Positions 43,501-50,994 are shown, numbered from the stretch's first letter. The stretch: 64,000 nt of DNA from Kibdelosporangium aridum (GCF_900176515.1 NZ_FWXV01000012.1:1-64000); one strand, 5' to 3'. Notes: generated from the letters alone by a model not told the origin. Made by a program: numbers and translations.

Positions 43501-44079
43501 GCCGGACGTCGCGAAGCTCTTCGCAGCGATGCTCTGCACGGAATCCCACGCGGCCCGCAGTTCGTCCGGAGTGTGGCAGGCGCGCATGCCGATCCCGCCA
43601 CCGCCGCCGGTGGCCTTGAGCATCACCGGGTAGCCGATCTCCTCGGCCGCCGCCGTCGCCTCGTCCACGGTCGCGAGCAACCCCGTGCCAGGCAACAAGG
43701 GAACACTGGCCGCGATCGCCTTCTCGCGCGCGGTGTGCTTGCTGCCGAACACTTCCAGGTGTTCCGGCGTGGGCCCGACGAACGCGATACCCGCCGCTTC
43801 GGTTTTCTGGGCGAAGCTCGTGTCCTCGGAGAGGAAGCCGTACCCCGGGTGGATCGCGTCCGCGCCGGTGTCCAGCGCGGCCTGGATGACGGCATCTGCC
43901 CTGAGATAGCTGTCGCGGGCGGCTTCGGGTCCGATGCGGACGGCTTCGTCAGCCGACCGCACGTGGGGCGACATGCGGTCGGCGTCGGAGTACACGGCGA
44001 CGCAAGGAATGCCGAGTTCGTGGGCGCTTCGGATGATCCGGGTGGCGATCTCGCCGCGATTGGCGATCAGCAGCTTCAC
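40525..44079 (-). CDS. Biotin-dependent urea/guanidine carboxylase
   Basis: Protein of 1184 residues. An N-terminal biotin carboxylase/ATP-grasp part (KLLIANRGEIATRIIRSAHE, then a GGGGGIGMR loop) is followed by allophanate-hydrolase subunit 2- and 1-like carboxyltransferase domains. The C-terminal biotinyl domain has ALEAMKTETQ with Lys1148 as the biotin site. Urea carboxylases with linked DUF1989 (UAAP) genes have been shown in other bacteria to act on guanidine, giving carboxyguanidine. With both UAAP genes upstream, guanidine is the more likely substrate. GTG at 44079, a 4-bp overlap with the DUF1989 gene. Confidence 0.93.
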   Translation of the reverse strand: MKLLIANRGEIATRIIRSAHELGIPCVAVYSDADRMSPHVRSADEAVRIGPEAARDSYLRADAVIQAALDTGADAIHPGYGFLSEDTSFAQKTEAAGIAFVGPTPEHLEVFGSKHTAREKAIAASVPLLPGTGLLATVDEATAAAEEIGYPVMLKATGGGGGIGMRACHTPDELRAAWDSVQSIAAKSFATSGVFLERLVQRARHVEVQIFGDGEGRVLALGTRDCTLQRRNQKVVEECPAPGLPEAVVKRLLESAVALGESVRYRSAGTVEFVYDPVRQEEAFLEVNTRLQVEHPVTEAVYGIDLVAWMLRLANGDKGMFDVIPEPRGHAVEARVYAEDPNAGHRPSAGLLTGVRFPADARVDTWVEAGLTVTTHYDPLLAKVIVTGADRADALDRLGDALAETRIDGIRTNLGQLRAAVQHPDVREAQHDTATLDGVPDADPRIEVLRGGTSTTVQEWPGRIGYWHVGVPPSGPMDDLSFRLGNIAVGNDEGVAGLECTVDGAVLRFSHETVVCVTGAPAAITVDGTDVPQWTPVTILAGGELDIGPSSLGLRTYVLVRGGLDVAAFLGSKATFTLGKFGGHGGRALATGDVLTPGAEPETPVAGEVPADQRPVFGQHWEIGALEGPHAAPEFFTSEDIDQFYAATWNVHFNSARTGVRLVGPRPAWAREDGGEAGLHPSNIHDTPYSVGAVDYTGDLPILLGPDGPSLGGFVCPATVVTGQRWKLGQLRPRDTVRFVPVDTEQATALRSKPVRALTAARLSDGGVLDRLDSTADRPAVTYRRSGDDNVLVEYGPMKLDLALRMRVHALAERLAKVDVPGIVDITPGIRSLQVHTDPDQLSVSKALGLVRELEQELPATGDLVVPSRSVRLPLSWDDPATREAIERYMAGVRSDAPWCPWNIEFIRRINGLSSVDDVYRTVFDASYLVLGLGDVYLGAPVATPLDPRHRLVTTKYNPARTWTAENSVGIGGAYLCIYGMEGPGGYQFVGRTVQVWNGWQQRGSFEPGSPWLLRFFDRISWYPVSADELLEMRAASAAGQLELDITDGEFALADYERFLDDNAESIAEFRARQSVAFEAERQAWAAAGEFDPKPEPEPVVAATTKVSAPPGGRVVEAPFAATVWRVDVQSGDRVGKGQPLVALEAMKTETQLSAPAPGVVVELLVQPGTQVAPGTPVAVLGPA

Positions 44080-44693
44080 CCGGTGCCGCCTTCGGTGACG
44101 ATCATCCGCACCGGGGTCGGGTCGAACCCGTTGCACGGGTTGTTGATCTGCGGGCAGTTCGACACCAGCACCAGCGTGTCCGTCTCCGCGCGCAACTGGA
44201 CTTCCAGCCCTGGCGCGGAGATGCCGTCGACGATGCCGAGGGTGCCGTCCTTCTCGACCGGCACGTTCATGTACCAGTTGACGTTGCTGACCAGGTCGCG
44301 CTTGCCCAGCCCCCAACGAGCGCCCTCGATGAGGAAGTTCTCCACACACGCGTGCTGGAAACGGGTGTGCTGGCCGTACCGCAGGGTGTTGGATTCCTTG
44401 CTGCACGCGCCACCAAGCGTGTCGTGGCGGCCGCATGTGTCGGCGACGACCGTCATCAGCGGCGCGCCTTCTTGCGTGCGCAGCACGCTTCCGGTGGTGA
44501 GGAAGATGTTGCGCTGAGCAGCGATCGTGGCTGCCGCGCTGTACCGCTTGCTCGTGTCCGCGGCGTCGTAGGCCAGGAAGTCCACGGCCTGGTTGCCACC
44601 GAGGTCGATGATGCTCAGCACCTGTCCTTTTCGGACGATGGTGGAGAACGGCGCCCGCGCGGCGACCTCCATGTCCAGCACGGCGTTCGTCAC
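44076..44693 (-). CDS. DUF1989 protein, urea-carboxylase-associated protein 2 (carboxyguanidine deiminase subunit)
   Basis: Protein of 205 residues: VLSIIDLGGNQAVDFLAYDA, the conserved TCGRHDTLGGACSKESNTLR and NWYMNVPVEKDGTL. DUF1989 proteins found beside biotin carboxylases were named UAAP1/2; published work on guanidine assimilation identifies the pair as carboxyguanidine deiminase (CgdAB), producing allophanate and ammonia. Conserved Cys, His and Glu residues suggest metal binding. Coupled to both neighbours by 4-bp overlaps. Confidence 0.9.
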   Translation of the reverse strand: MTNAVLDMEVAARAPFSTIVRKGQVLSIIDLGGNQAVDFLAYDAADTSKRYSAAATIAAQRNIFLTTGSVLRTQEGAPLMTVVADTCGRHDTLGGACSKESNTLRYGQHTRFQHACVENFLIEGARWGLGKRDLVSNVNWYMNVPVEKDGTLGIVDGISAPGLEVQLRAETDTLVLVSNCPQINNPCNGFDPTPVRMIVTEGGTG

Positions 44694-45520
44694 GCGATCC
44701 CCCTGGCGCTCAGGTAGTCGGCGGTGTTCTCGAAGGCGCGGCGCGTTTCCGGCGTGGCGTTCCACTCCGGACTCTCCGGCGTGGACGGTTCGGCTCGCCA
44801 AGCGAGTACCTGCAACGGAGTCACGGTGTAGTCAGGCCGTGGGTCCAACGGATGCGGCACGTTGGCGATCAGCACGATCACCGGCATCTCGGTCCGGATC
44901 AGCACCGAGCAGCCCGCTCCGGCCGATCCTTCGAACTCCAGTGTCCCGTCGTGTTCCACCCGTACACCTTGGAACAGCGACAAGCTCGGCGGAATGTCCC
45001 GTGGGGTAAGGCCGTGCTTGGCGGCGGCCAACGTGAACAATCCAAAGCCAGCAGGCGACTCGCCTTGCGGGCTGCCGTCGCCATAGCGCTCGGTGTTGCC
45101 CGCGATGGTCGACGTGCCGCATAGCGCGTCGTGCCGCTCGGACTCGTCGCTCACGACCGTGGCGAGCACCCTGGCCTGGTCGGACAGCAAAGCCATTGAC
45201 CGGCCCAGGTAAGCGTTCCACTGGACCTTGACGGTGTCCGCGACATTCAACCGCTCCCAAGGCGCGTCGGCGTTGTAGAACAGCAGGTGAGCGCAGGCGT
45301 CGCCGCGCAGGTCGGTCAGCCGCAGCTCCGTGCCGCGCGCCAGGACCTTGTGGGTGTATCCGCCGCCTGCGACAGTTTCCGCCCAGACAAGCTTTTCGGG
45401 CGCTACGCCCTCAGGCGGGTCCGGCCAGTTCGTCGCCGGGATCGTCGGCATGGTCTCGACAACGGTGCCATCCTGGGCGCGCGCGTGATCGCGTGCGCCG
45501 TACGTGGTGGCGGTGGTCAA
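44690..45520 (-). CDS. DUF1989 protein, urea-carboxylase-associated protein 1 (carboxyguanidine deiminase subunit)
   Basis: Protein of 276 residues, paralogous to the next gene product: ELRLTDLRGDACAHLLFYNA, then ESERHDALCGTSTIAGNTER and SLFQGVRVEHDGTL. TTG start at 45520 behind GGAG. First gene of the operon UAAP1-UAAP2-carboxylase-hydrolase. A TetR-type operator copy lies 67-102 bp upstream, inside the end of the permease gene. Works with the smaller DUF1989 protein (heterodimer in characterised systems). Confidence 0.9.
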   Translation of the reverse strand: MTTATTYGARDHARAQDGTVVETMPTIPATNWPDPPEGVAPEKLVWAETVAGGGYTHKVLARGTELRLTDLRGDACAHLLFYNADAPWERLNVADTVKVQWNAYLGRSMALLSDQARVLATVVSDESERHDALCGTSTIAGNTERYGDGSPQGESPAGFGLFTLAAAKHGLTPRDIPPSLSLFQGVRVEHDGTLEFEGSAGAGCSVLIRTEMPVIVLIANVPHPLDPRPDYTVTPLQVLAWRAEPSTPESPEWNATPETRRAFENTADYLSARGIA

Positions 45521-45561
45521 GGCAGGGCTCCTTCCGGACTCACGGCTACCTCCAAGCGACC

Positions 45562-47067
45562 CTAGTGCTCCCGAACGCTGGAGTCTATGCAGGTCAGAAA
45601 TTTCGATCGATCGACCGAAATAGCGCTTTCGCGGCTACGCCAGTACAACCAGCCGACCAGCACCGCGACCACGACGAACTCGATGGGGAACAGCAGCATC
45701 CAGATGGATCCCGTACCTGCAAGGTCGTAGATCTCACCACGCGGCCAGGCGATGTTCACGATCATCAGCGCGCCGTACGCGACGGCCGCGATCGTGACCG
45801 GCAGCGCCCAACGGCCGAGCGAGAACCAGCCAGGCTGCGGCGCGGGGAACTGCTTGCGCAGACGTTTGCCCAGCAGCGGCGTGGTCACCAGCAGATAGGC
45901 CAGGTACACCAGGACGACAGAGGTCGCGGCGATCGTGGCGAAGAGCGTCGAGTTGCCGAGGTTCAACAACAACAGCGCGATCGCGAGTGCACCGGAGACC
46001 ACTGCGGGCGCGATTGGAGTGCCGGTCCGTTCATTGACCCGGGACAGCCTGGCGGAGAACGGCAGCGCGTTGTCGCGAGCCATCGCGTAGAACAGCCGGA
46101 TCGTGCCGGTCTGGATGGTCAGCGTGCACACGACCACAGCGACGGCCACGTCAGCAAGGAAGATCCGGCCGAAGGTCTCGCCGAACACCGACGTGATCAC
46201 ATACGGCAGACCTCGGCCAGCCAAGTTTCCGTCGGTCAGGCTTGGGGCGGCCATCAACGCGACCAGGACCACGGCCAGCGCGCCGACACCGGAGATCACC
46301 AGTGCCCGCAGTACTGCCCGCGGCGCCGCCCGGCGCGCGTTCTTGGTTTCCTCGGACACGGAAGCCGCAGTGTCGAAGCCGTAGAGCACGTACGCCGCAG
46401 CGAGCGCGGAAGCCAACCACGCTCCTCCACCGCCGGACGACTCCTGCAGGACAACCTGCGGGCCTCTGACCGCGAACGTGACAAGCCCACCGATCAACAC
46501 CACGACACCGACCAGTTCGGCCGCGACCCCGATGTCGTTGATACGAGCCATGACGCGCACACCAATGGCGTTGACGACAGTCGTGCAGACAAGAAGGAGC
46601 GCGCCGAGCAAGGCCGCGTTGGTGGCGCCAGTGGCCGAGGTGATCGACGGATCACCACCGACGATCTGAAACCCGCTCCACACCGATGGCAGCACGACCT
46701 GCAACGCGATGGCTGCCGACGCGAGCGCGACAACGCACCCGAGCAGCATCGTCCAACCGGCCAACCAGCCGCGGAAGCCGCTGGCGAGTTGTTTCGCCCA
46801 TTGGTACACCGACCCGGCGAGCGGGTAGCGGGAGGCCAGTTCGGCGAAGGTGAGCGCGACCATCAGCTGGCCGAGCAGAACCACCGGCCAAGTCCAGAAG
46901 AAGAGCGTGCCACCGAACGAATAGCCGAACCCGAAGAGCTGGAAGACAGTGGTGAGGATGGACACGAAGGAGAAGCCCGCGGCGAACGCCGAGAAGCCGC
47001 CGAGGGTCCGCCGTAACTCCTGGCGGTAGCCGAACTCAGCGAGCTCACTTGCCGTAGTGGTCATCAC
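45562..47067 (-). CDS. APC-superfamily permease, candidate guanidine/amine importer
   Basis: Amino acid/polyamine/organocation permease of 501 residues with 12 helices. It contains the motif FGYSFGGTLFFWTWPVVLLG, ELASRYPLAGSVYQWAKQLA and GFDTAASVSEETKNARRAAP, typical of the amino-acid transporter/GABA permease branch. It lies directly upstream of the UAAP/carboxylase operon and both share an operator sequence, so it probably imports the pathway's substrate. The last 20 codons contain an operator copy (45587-45622) and encode AISVDRSKFLTCID, which looks unrelated to the transporter fold. Confidence 0.9.
   Translation of the reverse strand: MMTTTASELAEFGYRQELRRTLGGFSAFAAGFSFVSILTTVFQLFGFGYSFGGTLFFWTWPVVLLGQLMVALTFAELASRYPLAGSVYQWAKQLASGFRGWLAGWTMLLGCVVALASAAIALQVVLPSVWSGFQIVGGDPSITSATGATNAALLGALLLVCTTVVNAIGVRVMARINDIGVAAELVGVVVLIGGLVTFAVRGPQVVLQESSGGGGAWLASALAAAYVLYGFDTAASVSEETKNARRAAPRAVLRALVISGVGALAVVLVALMAAPSLTDGNLAGRGLPYVITSVFGETFGRIFLADVAVAVVVCTLTIQTGTIRLFYAMARDNALPFSARLSRVNERTGTPIAPAVVSGALAIALLLLNLGNSTLFATIAATSVVLVYLAYLLVTTPLLGKRLRKQFPAPQPGWFSLGRWALPVTIAAVAYGALMIVNIAWPRGEIYDLAGTGSIWMLLFPIEFVVVAVLVGWLYWRSRESAISVDRSKFLTCIDSSVREH
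45587..45622. promoter_or_regulatory. TetR operator-like element, copy A (inside permease 3' end)
   Basis: A 36-bp element that is 33/36 identical to copy B at 47079-47114 and in the same orientation. Its heart TTTCGATCG-AT-CGACCGAAA is a 20-bp palindrome with one mismatch per arm. It lies within the last codons of the permease gene and 67 bp ahead of the UAAP1 start, so it can control the downstream operon. Confidence 0.8.
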
Positions 47068-47078
47068 CGCTCCCGTCC

Positions 47079-47114
47079 ATGCAGGTCAGCAATTTCGATC
47101 GGTCGACCGAAATT
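47079..47114. promoter_or_regulatory. TetR operator-like element, copy B (permease promoter)
   Basis: The counterpart of copy A, with heart TTTCGATCG-GT-CGACCGAAA, 12 bp upstream of the permease start, in the divergent gap shared with the TetR gene at 47223. A second, weaker dyad GTTAC-N8-GTAAC lies in the same gap at about 47178-47195. Together with copy A it defines a two-site regulon. Confidence 0.8.
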
Positions 47115-47222
47115 AGGTCCACGGGACGACAGTGCGGTCTCACCCGTGTTGCCGGGGCGTAAACGGCAAGCCGGTCGTGTTACCGAAATCCGTAACGTGA
47201 TGGCAGCTGGCAGGATCTAGGG

Positions 47223-47876
47223 GTGACCAGCAGGGTGGGACGGCCACGCGCCAGCGGAGCGATGGCAAGCAGCCAAGACGCGAAACGCGCCGTCATGGAA
47301 GCAGCAGCGGAGTTGTTCACGGCCACGGGCTACGCGGCGACAACGACACGGTCGATCGCAGAACGGGCGGGACTACGACAGGCGACGCTGTACTACCACT
47401 TCCCTGCGAAGGAAGACATCCTGTGCGCGTTGCTGGCCGAGACGGTACGGCCTTCGCTGCAGGTTGCTCGTACGCTGCCGGGGGCTGAGGGTGACGCGGC
47501 CACGAAGCTTTGGGCTTTGGCGTACTCGGATATCCAGTTGCTCGGGGCTGCCAGGTACAACCTGGGGGCCTTGTACTTGCTGCCAGAAGTGGCTTCGCCC
47601 GGGTTGGCTACTTTCCGGCAGGAACGGGCCGAGTTGAAGGATGCTTATCGAGGGCTGATCGATCAGATTCCCGATGAGGCCCCGACGGCTACCCGGACCG
47701 ATCTCGCTTTCGGCTTGGTGGAAAGCATCGCGGTTGTCCGGCGGGATGAGCCCGATCTGGATATCGACGCTCACGCTCATCACGGGGCCGACGGGGTTTT
47801 GCGGCTCGCTGGTTTTCATTCGCCGAATTCCCAGCTCCGGTCCGCCGCGATGGCTTTGCTGGAGGTTCCGCTTTAG
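47223..47876 (+). CDS. TetR-family repressor of guanidine/urea genes
   Basis: Repressor of 217 residues from a GTG. HTH at about residues 25-70 (EAAAELFTATGYAATTTRSI, then LRQATLYYHFPAKEDILCAL). Divergent from the permease gene, whose promoter holds operator copy B; copy A precedes the UAAP1 operon. It is the obvious candidate for binding both. The ligand is probably guanidine, carboxyguanidine or an intermediate (inference). The 3' end overlaps trpF by 4 bp. Confidence 0.9.
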   Translation: MTSRVGRPRASGAMASSQDAKRAVMEAAAELFTATGYAATTTRSIAERAGLRQATLYYHFPAKEDILCALLAETVRPSLQVARTLPGAEGDAATKLWALAYSDIQLLGAARYNLGALYLLPEVASPGLATFRQERAELKDAYRGLIDQIPDEAPTATRTDLAFGLVESIAVVRRDEPDLDIDAHAHHGADGVLRLAGFHSPNSQLRSAAMALLEVPL

Positions 47877-48472
47877 CGCTGGTCCCGCTTGGCCTCCGCG
47901 ACGAACGTGCGGATCAGGCCGTGGTCCTTCACGCCTCGGCTGGACTCCACCCCGCTGGACACGTCGACGCCCCACGGCCGCGCCGCTTCGATGGCGGCTC
48001 GGACGTTCCCCGGGGTCAAACCACCGGCGAGCAGCCATGGGCCGTCCGGGCGGGACGTGGTGAGCCGGGTGAGATCCCACTGTTCGCCGGAGCCTGCCTT
48101 CGGCGAGTCCAGCAACAGCATTTCTTCCCCGTACGCCCCAACGGTCACGTCGGTTTCCGGCGTCAATGTCGTCGCCCGCATGAGGCGAGAACCAGCCAGT
48201 TCGGCGAATGTCTCACGTGGATAGTCGCCGTGCAGCTGGATCATGCCGACTCCGGCTTCCGTGGCGATCTGCCGGACCTCGCCGGCCGGTTGTTCGAGGA
48301 AGACGCCGACCGTGAGCACGTGCGGCGGGACGTCGGCGATGAGCTTCTGAGCAGTGGGGATGTCGATCTGCCGTGGGCTCGCGGCGAACACGAAGCCGAC
48401 CGCGTCCGCGCCCGCCTCGACTGCCGTGGCGACGTCCGCTTCGGTCCGCAGACCGCACACCTTCACGTACAC
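47873..48472 (-). CDS. trpF: Phosphoribosylanthranilate isomerase
   Basis: TIM-barrel enzyme of 199 residues for the third step of tryptophan synthesis. VKVCGLRTEADV at the N-terminus holds the catalytic Cys, and the general acid Asp lies in LLLDSPKAGSGEQWDL; GGLTPGNV and the C-terminal SSGVESSRGVKDHGLIRTFV bind the phosphate. Start GTG at 48472. Many actinobacteria lack TrpF because PriA does both reactions, so a stand-alone TrpF is notable. Divergent from trpC. Confidence 0.95.
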   Translation of the reverse strand: MYVKVCGLRTEADVATAVEAGADAVGFVFAASPRQIDIPTAQKLIADVPPHVLTVGVFLEQPAGEVRQIATEAGVGMIQLHGDYPRETFAELAGSRLMRATTLTPETDVTVGAYGEEMLLLDSPKAGSGEQWDLTRLTTSRPDGPWLLAGGLTPGNVRAAIEAARPWGVDVSSGVESSRGVKDHGLIRTFVAEAKRDQR

Positions 48473-48525
48473 GCCAACGAGGATAACGGCCTAGCATGAA
48501 CATGCGACACGAGGAAGGCATCGAT

Positions 48526-49314
48526 GTGAGCGTTCTCGACGGGATTCTTGACGGCGTGCTGGAAGACTTGGCTCAGCGGCAAAGCGAAGTCCCGCTCCGC
48601 GAACTGCAGGCGCGCGCGGCGGACATACCGCCCACAATGGACCCGTTGCCGAAGTTCCGCGAACCCGGCGTCTCGATCATCGCCGAGGTGAAACGGAAAA
48701 GCCCGAGCAAAGGCGCGCTGGCCGACATCACCGATCCCGCCGGGCTGGCAAGCGAGTACGCACTGGGTGGCGCGTCGGCGATCAGCGTGCTGACTGAGCA
48801 ACGTCGTTTCGGCGGCTCGCTGGCCGACCTGGCTGCCGTGCGCAAAGCCGTGGACATTCCCGTGCTGCGCAAGGACTTCATCGTCACGCCGTACCAGTTG
48901 TGGGAGGCACGCGTCTGGGGCGCGGATCTCGCGCTGCTCATGGTGGTCTCGCTGCCAGGCGGGCAACTGCGGGATTTGCTGGGCCTGGCAACCGAAATCG
49001 GGCTGACCGCGTTGGTCGAGGCGCACACCGAGGACGAACTTTCCCGCGCCGTGGACGCTGGCGCCGAGTTGATCGGCGTCAACGCCCGTGACCTGACCAC
49101 GCTGAACGTGGATCGCACCGTGCTCAAGCGGCTGGTCCCGCAGATCCCCGAAGGCAGGGTCCGGGTCGCGGAGTCCGGTGTCAGCGGCCCGGCGGACGTC
49201 GCCGACTACCACCAGTGGGGCGCCGACGTCGTGCTGGTCGGGGAGGCGCTGGTGCGCTCCGGCGATCCCCGCTCGTCGGTCGGCGAGTTCATCCGCCAGG
49301 CCACTACCCGCTGA
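48526..49314 (+). CDS. trpC: Indole-3-glycerol-phosphate synthase
   Basis: TIM-barrel enzyme of 262 residues, next step after TrpF. IIAEVKRKSPSKGALADITD carries the catalytic Lys; VLRKDFIVTPYQLWEARVWG, LVEAHTEDELSRAVDAGAEL, IGVNARDLTTLNVD and AESGVSGPADV complete the family signature. The GTG at 48526 is preferred because GAGGAAGG precedes it; an ATG 30 bp upstream has no ribosome site. No trpB or trpA follows, so it is an isolated trpF/trpC pair. Confidence 0.95.
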   Translation: MSVLDGILDGVLEDLAQRQSEVPLRELQARAADIPPTMDPLPKFREPGVSIIAEVKRKSPSKGALADITDPAGLASEYALGGASAISVLTEQRRFGGSLADLAAVRKAVDIPVLRKDFIVTPYQLWEARVWGADLALLMVVSLPGGQLRDLLGLATEIGLTALVEAHTEDELSRAVDAGAELIGVNARDLTTLNVDRTVLKRLVPQIPEGRVRVAESGVSGPADVADYHQWGADVVLVGEALVRSGDPRSSVGEFIRQATTR

Positions 49315-49317
49315 GCT

Positions 49318-49713
49318 CTACGCCGCAGGACCCCAGAAAGCGTCCTCTGCCTTCTGGTCCCCGGAGTACAGCCACACCTCGACGATCTGGCCATCAGACA
49401 CACGCATCACGTCGACGCCGTCCTGCGCCATCGACGCGCCTTCCCGCTCGCCACCGAAACGGACCTCTGCGGCGACCAGGTCGCCGTTCACCATCGGCGC
49501 CGACCGCAACGACAAGGCGAACGTGCCGCGGCTGATCTCCATCATCCCGCCGATCATGGCGTTCACGGCACCGGCGCCGCGGTGGGTGCCGGAGAACCGG
49601 TTGGCGCCCGGCTGGTGCCAGACGATGTCGTCGGCGAACATGCCCGCCACGACGTCGAACTGCTTGGCCTCCAGGGCGTCGAAGTACTTCTGGGCGACGG
49701 CTGCCACGCTCAT
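49318..49713 (-). CDS. NTF2/SnoaL-like protein under HxlR control
   Basis: Protein of 131 residues: VAQKYFDALEAKQFDVVAGM, FADDIVWHQPGANRFSGTHR, and VDVMRVSDGQIVEVWLYSGD, a SnoaL-like domain. Start at 49713 (ATG) behind GGAGGAG; a longer frame would place the ribosome site inside the gene. Divergent from an HxlR regulator. Function unknown; family members detoxify or isomerise small molecules. Confidence 0.83.
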   Translation of the reverse strand: MSVAAVAQKYFDALEAKQFDVVAGMFADDIVWHQPGANRFSGTHRGAGAVNAMIGGMMEISRGTFALSLRSAPMVNGDLVAAEVRFGGEREGASMAQDGVDVMRVSDGQIVEVWLYSGDQKAEDAFWGPAA

Positions 49714-49782
49714 GGCGCGCTCCTCCATGTTGGTCCGGCGAGTGTTGATCCAATGACTGGACGCCGCCTATGGTGTGGATCA

Positions 49783-49808
49783 GTAACCAATTACCTCAAC
49801 GTAACCAT
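49783..49808. promoter_or_regulatory. Direct repeat in HxlR divergent promoter
   Basis: GTAACCAAT (starting 49783) and GTAACCATT (starting 49801) are near-identical direct repeats exactly 18 bp apart, just upstream of the HxlR gene start at 49825. Likely HxlR binding sites. Confidence 0.6.
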
Positions 49809-49824
49809 TGGAAGTGTGTGCGCC

Positions 49825-50196
49825 ATGTCACAACCGGTCGACTGGAGTGTGCTGGCCCGCACCTGCCCATCCCGGAAATCGTTGGCGCGGATCGCGAACA
49901 AGTGGACCGCGATGATCGTGACCGTGCTCGCAGGCAAGCAGCTGCGCTTCACCGACATCCGCACGGCACTTGACGGCATCAGCGGCAAGGTCCTCACCGA
50001 GACGCTGCGCGACCTCGAACGGGACGGCCTCGTCGAACGCCAGGCATACGCCGAAGTCCCGCCGCGCGTCGAGTATCGCCTCACGCCACTGGGCCGCACC
50101 CTTTACGACCCCCTACGGGCCCTGGTCGACTGGGCGGAGCTGCACGTCCCGGAAGTTCTCGCCGCTCGCGAGCACTACGACAGCCAACGCGCCTGA
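49825..50196 (+). CDS. HxlR-family regulator
   Basis: Winged-helix protein of 123 residues: SLARIANKWTAMIVTVLAGK, FTDIRTALDGISGKVLTETL, and PPRVEYRLTPLG. The Cys near the N-terminus (ARTCPSR) is at the place where redox-sensing HxlR proteins (HypR/YodB-type) carry their sensor Cys. Divergent from the SnoaL-like gene, its expected target. A strong terminator follows. Confidence 0.9.
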   Translation: MSQPVDWSVLARTCPSRKSLARIANKWTAMIVTVLAGKQLRFTDIRTALDGISGKVLTETLRDLERDGLVERQAYAEVPPRVEYRLTPLGRTLYDPLRALVDWAELHVPEVLAAREHYDSQRA

Positions 50197-50204
50197 CGCG
50201 CGGT

Positions 50205-50238
50205 GCCGGTACTGCCCCTGACCTGGGGCAGTACCGGC
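50205..50238. terminator. Transcription terminator
   Basis: GCCGGTACTGCCCC (50205-50218) and GGGGCAGTACCGGC (50225-50238) form a perfect 14-bp stem with a 6-nt loop immediately after the HxlR gene. It separates it from the HTH-ImmA-7TM unit. Confidence 0.85.
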
Positions 50239-50451
50239 CAATCTTCCCTCTAGCCCGGATCACACGCAGCGAACCGAACCCCCACTGAAGCGCACCCCCA
50301 GGCCGCTTCAGCGAAACTGTACAACACGTTTTAGGGGTTGCGCTACGCTGGAGCGTGACAACATGCAGTAGTGATGCACACCGAGGACGCTGAGCAGGCA
50401 CGTGTTGTCCTCGTTCTCGGGCAGTGCTACTGATACTGCGGGAGACATGCG
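50239..50451. other. Promoter region of HTH-ImmA-7TM unit
   Basis: 213 bp, AT-richer than the surroundings. It contains the perfect 8-bp inverted pair CTGAAGCG (50285-50292)/CGCTTCAG (50304-50311) and ACAACACG (50321-50328) with CGTGTTGT (50401-50408) 72 bp later. TGTACA at 50318 lies between them. These are candidate operators of the HTH proteins encoded downstream. Confidence 0.5.
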
Positions 50452-50994
50452 ATGGCACACGACGAGCAGCCGCACGCCGCGGCGCAACCACCTGGCAGCT
50501 TGGGCGCGCAGCTCAACCGTCTGTTCGAGGTGCTGCGGCCGGCCGGCTCGCCCGACCGGACGTTCACCAACCGAGAGGTGGTCACGGCCTGCCGGGCCGA
50601 GGGCTGGGACCTGTCCGAGTCGCACCTCAGCGAGCTGCGCCGGGGCGTCAAACAGAACCCCACGCTGCGCACCCTGAAGGCGGTGGCGTGGTTCTTCGAC
50701 GTCCCGGTCGGGTACTTCACCGACCCGGCGGTGACCGCCGAGGTGGAACGTGGCCTGGTCGAACGAGAACAGCGGCTGCACGAGCAACTCGCCGAGAGCC
50801 GGCAGGCGCAGGACGAGCTGCGCAACGCGGCGAAGGAGCTGCAGGAGGCGCTGCGTGCCTCCGGTGTGACGCGGACTGCCCGCAGGGACGCGGCCGGAAA
50901 CGCCAGGACAGCGCGTGAGCAGGCGTCCATGATGCGGGCACTGGCCAAGGCCTTGGTCGACGACGATGACGAGGACGACGGGGCACCTGCGTGA
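50452..50994 (+). CDS. EspR-like HTH regulator with coiled-coil tail
   Basis: Protein of 180 residues. Residues 20-92 form an XRE/EspR-type HTH (LNRLFEVLRPAGSPDRTFTN, then LSESHLSELRRGVKQNPTLR and FFDVPVGYFTDP), a pattern shared with the mycobacterial nucleoid regulator EspR. Residues 97-136 are a charged coiled coil, ending in an acidic tail DDDDEDDG. The ATG at 50452 follows a GGGAG site. The stop overlaps the start of the next gene by 4 bp. Confidence 0.88.
   Translation: MAHDEQPHAAAQPPGSLGAQLNRLFEVLRPAGSPDRTFTNREVVTACRAEGWDLSESHLSELRRGVKQNPTLRTLKAVAWFFDVPVGYFTDPAVTAEVERGLVEREQRLHEQLAESRQAQDELRNAAKELQEALRASGVTRTARRDAAGNARTAREQASMMRALAKALVDDDDEDDGAPA

Noticed and set aside
41230..44517. 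Open frame of about 1095 codons on the plus strand opposite the carboxylase
   Set aside because: It is the antisense shadow of a biotin carboxylase gene in GC-rich DNA; composition is Arg/His/Gly-heavy with no domain.
45587..47114. Direct repeats flanking the permease gene as an insertion-element footprint
   Set aside because: The copies lie at promoter positions of two operons and are palindromic, which suits operators; no transposase or target duplication is present.
47068..47222. Guanidine riboswitch ahead of the permease
   Set aside because: I looked for ykkC-type ACGR loops and paired hairpins on the minus strand and saw none.
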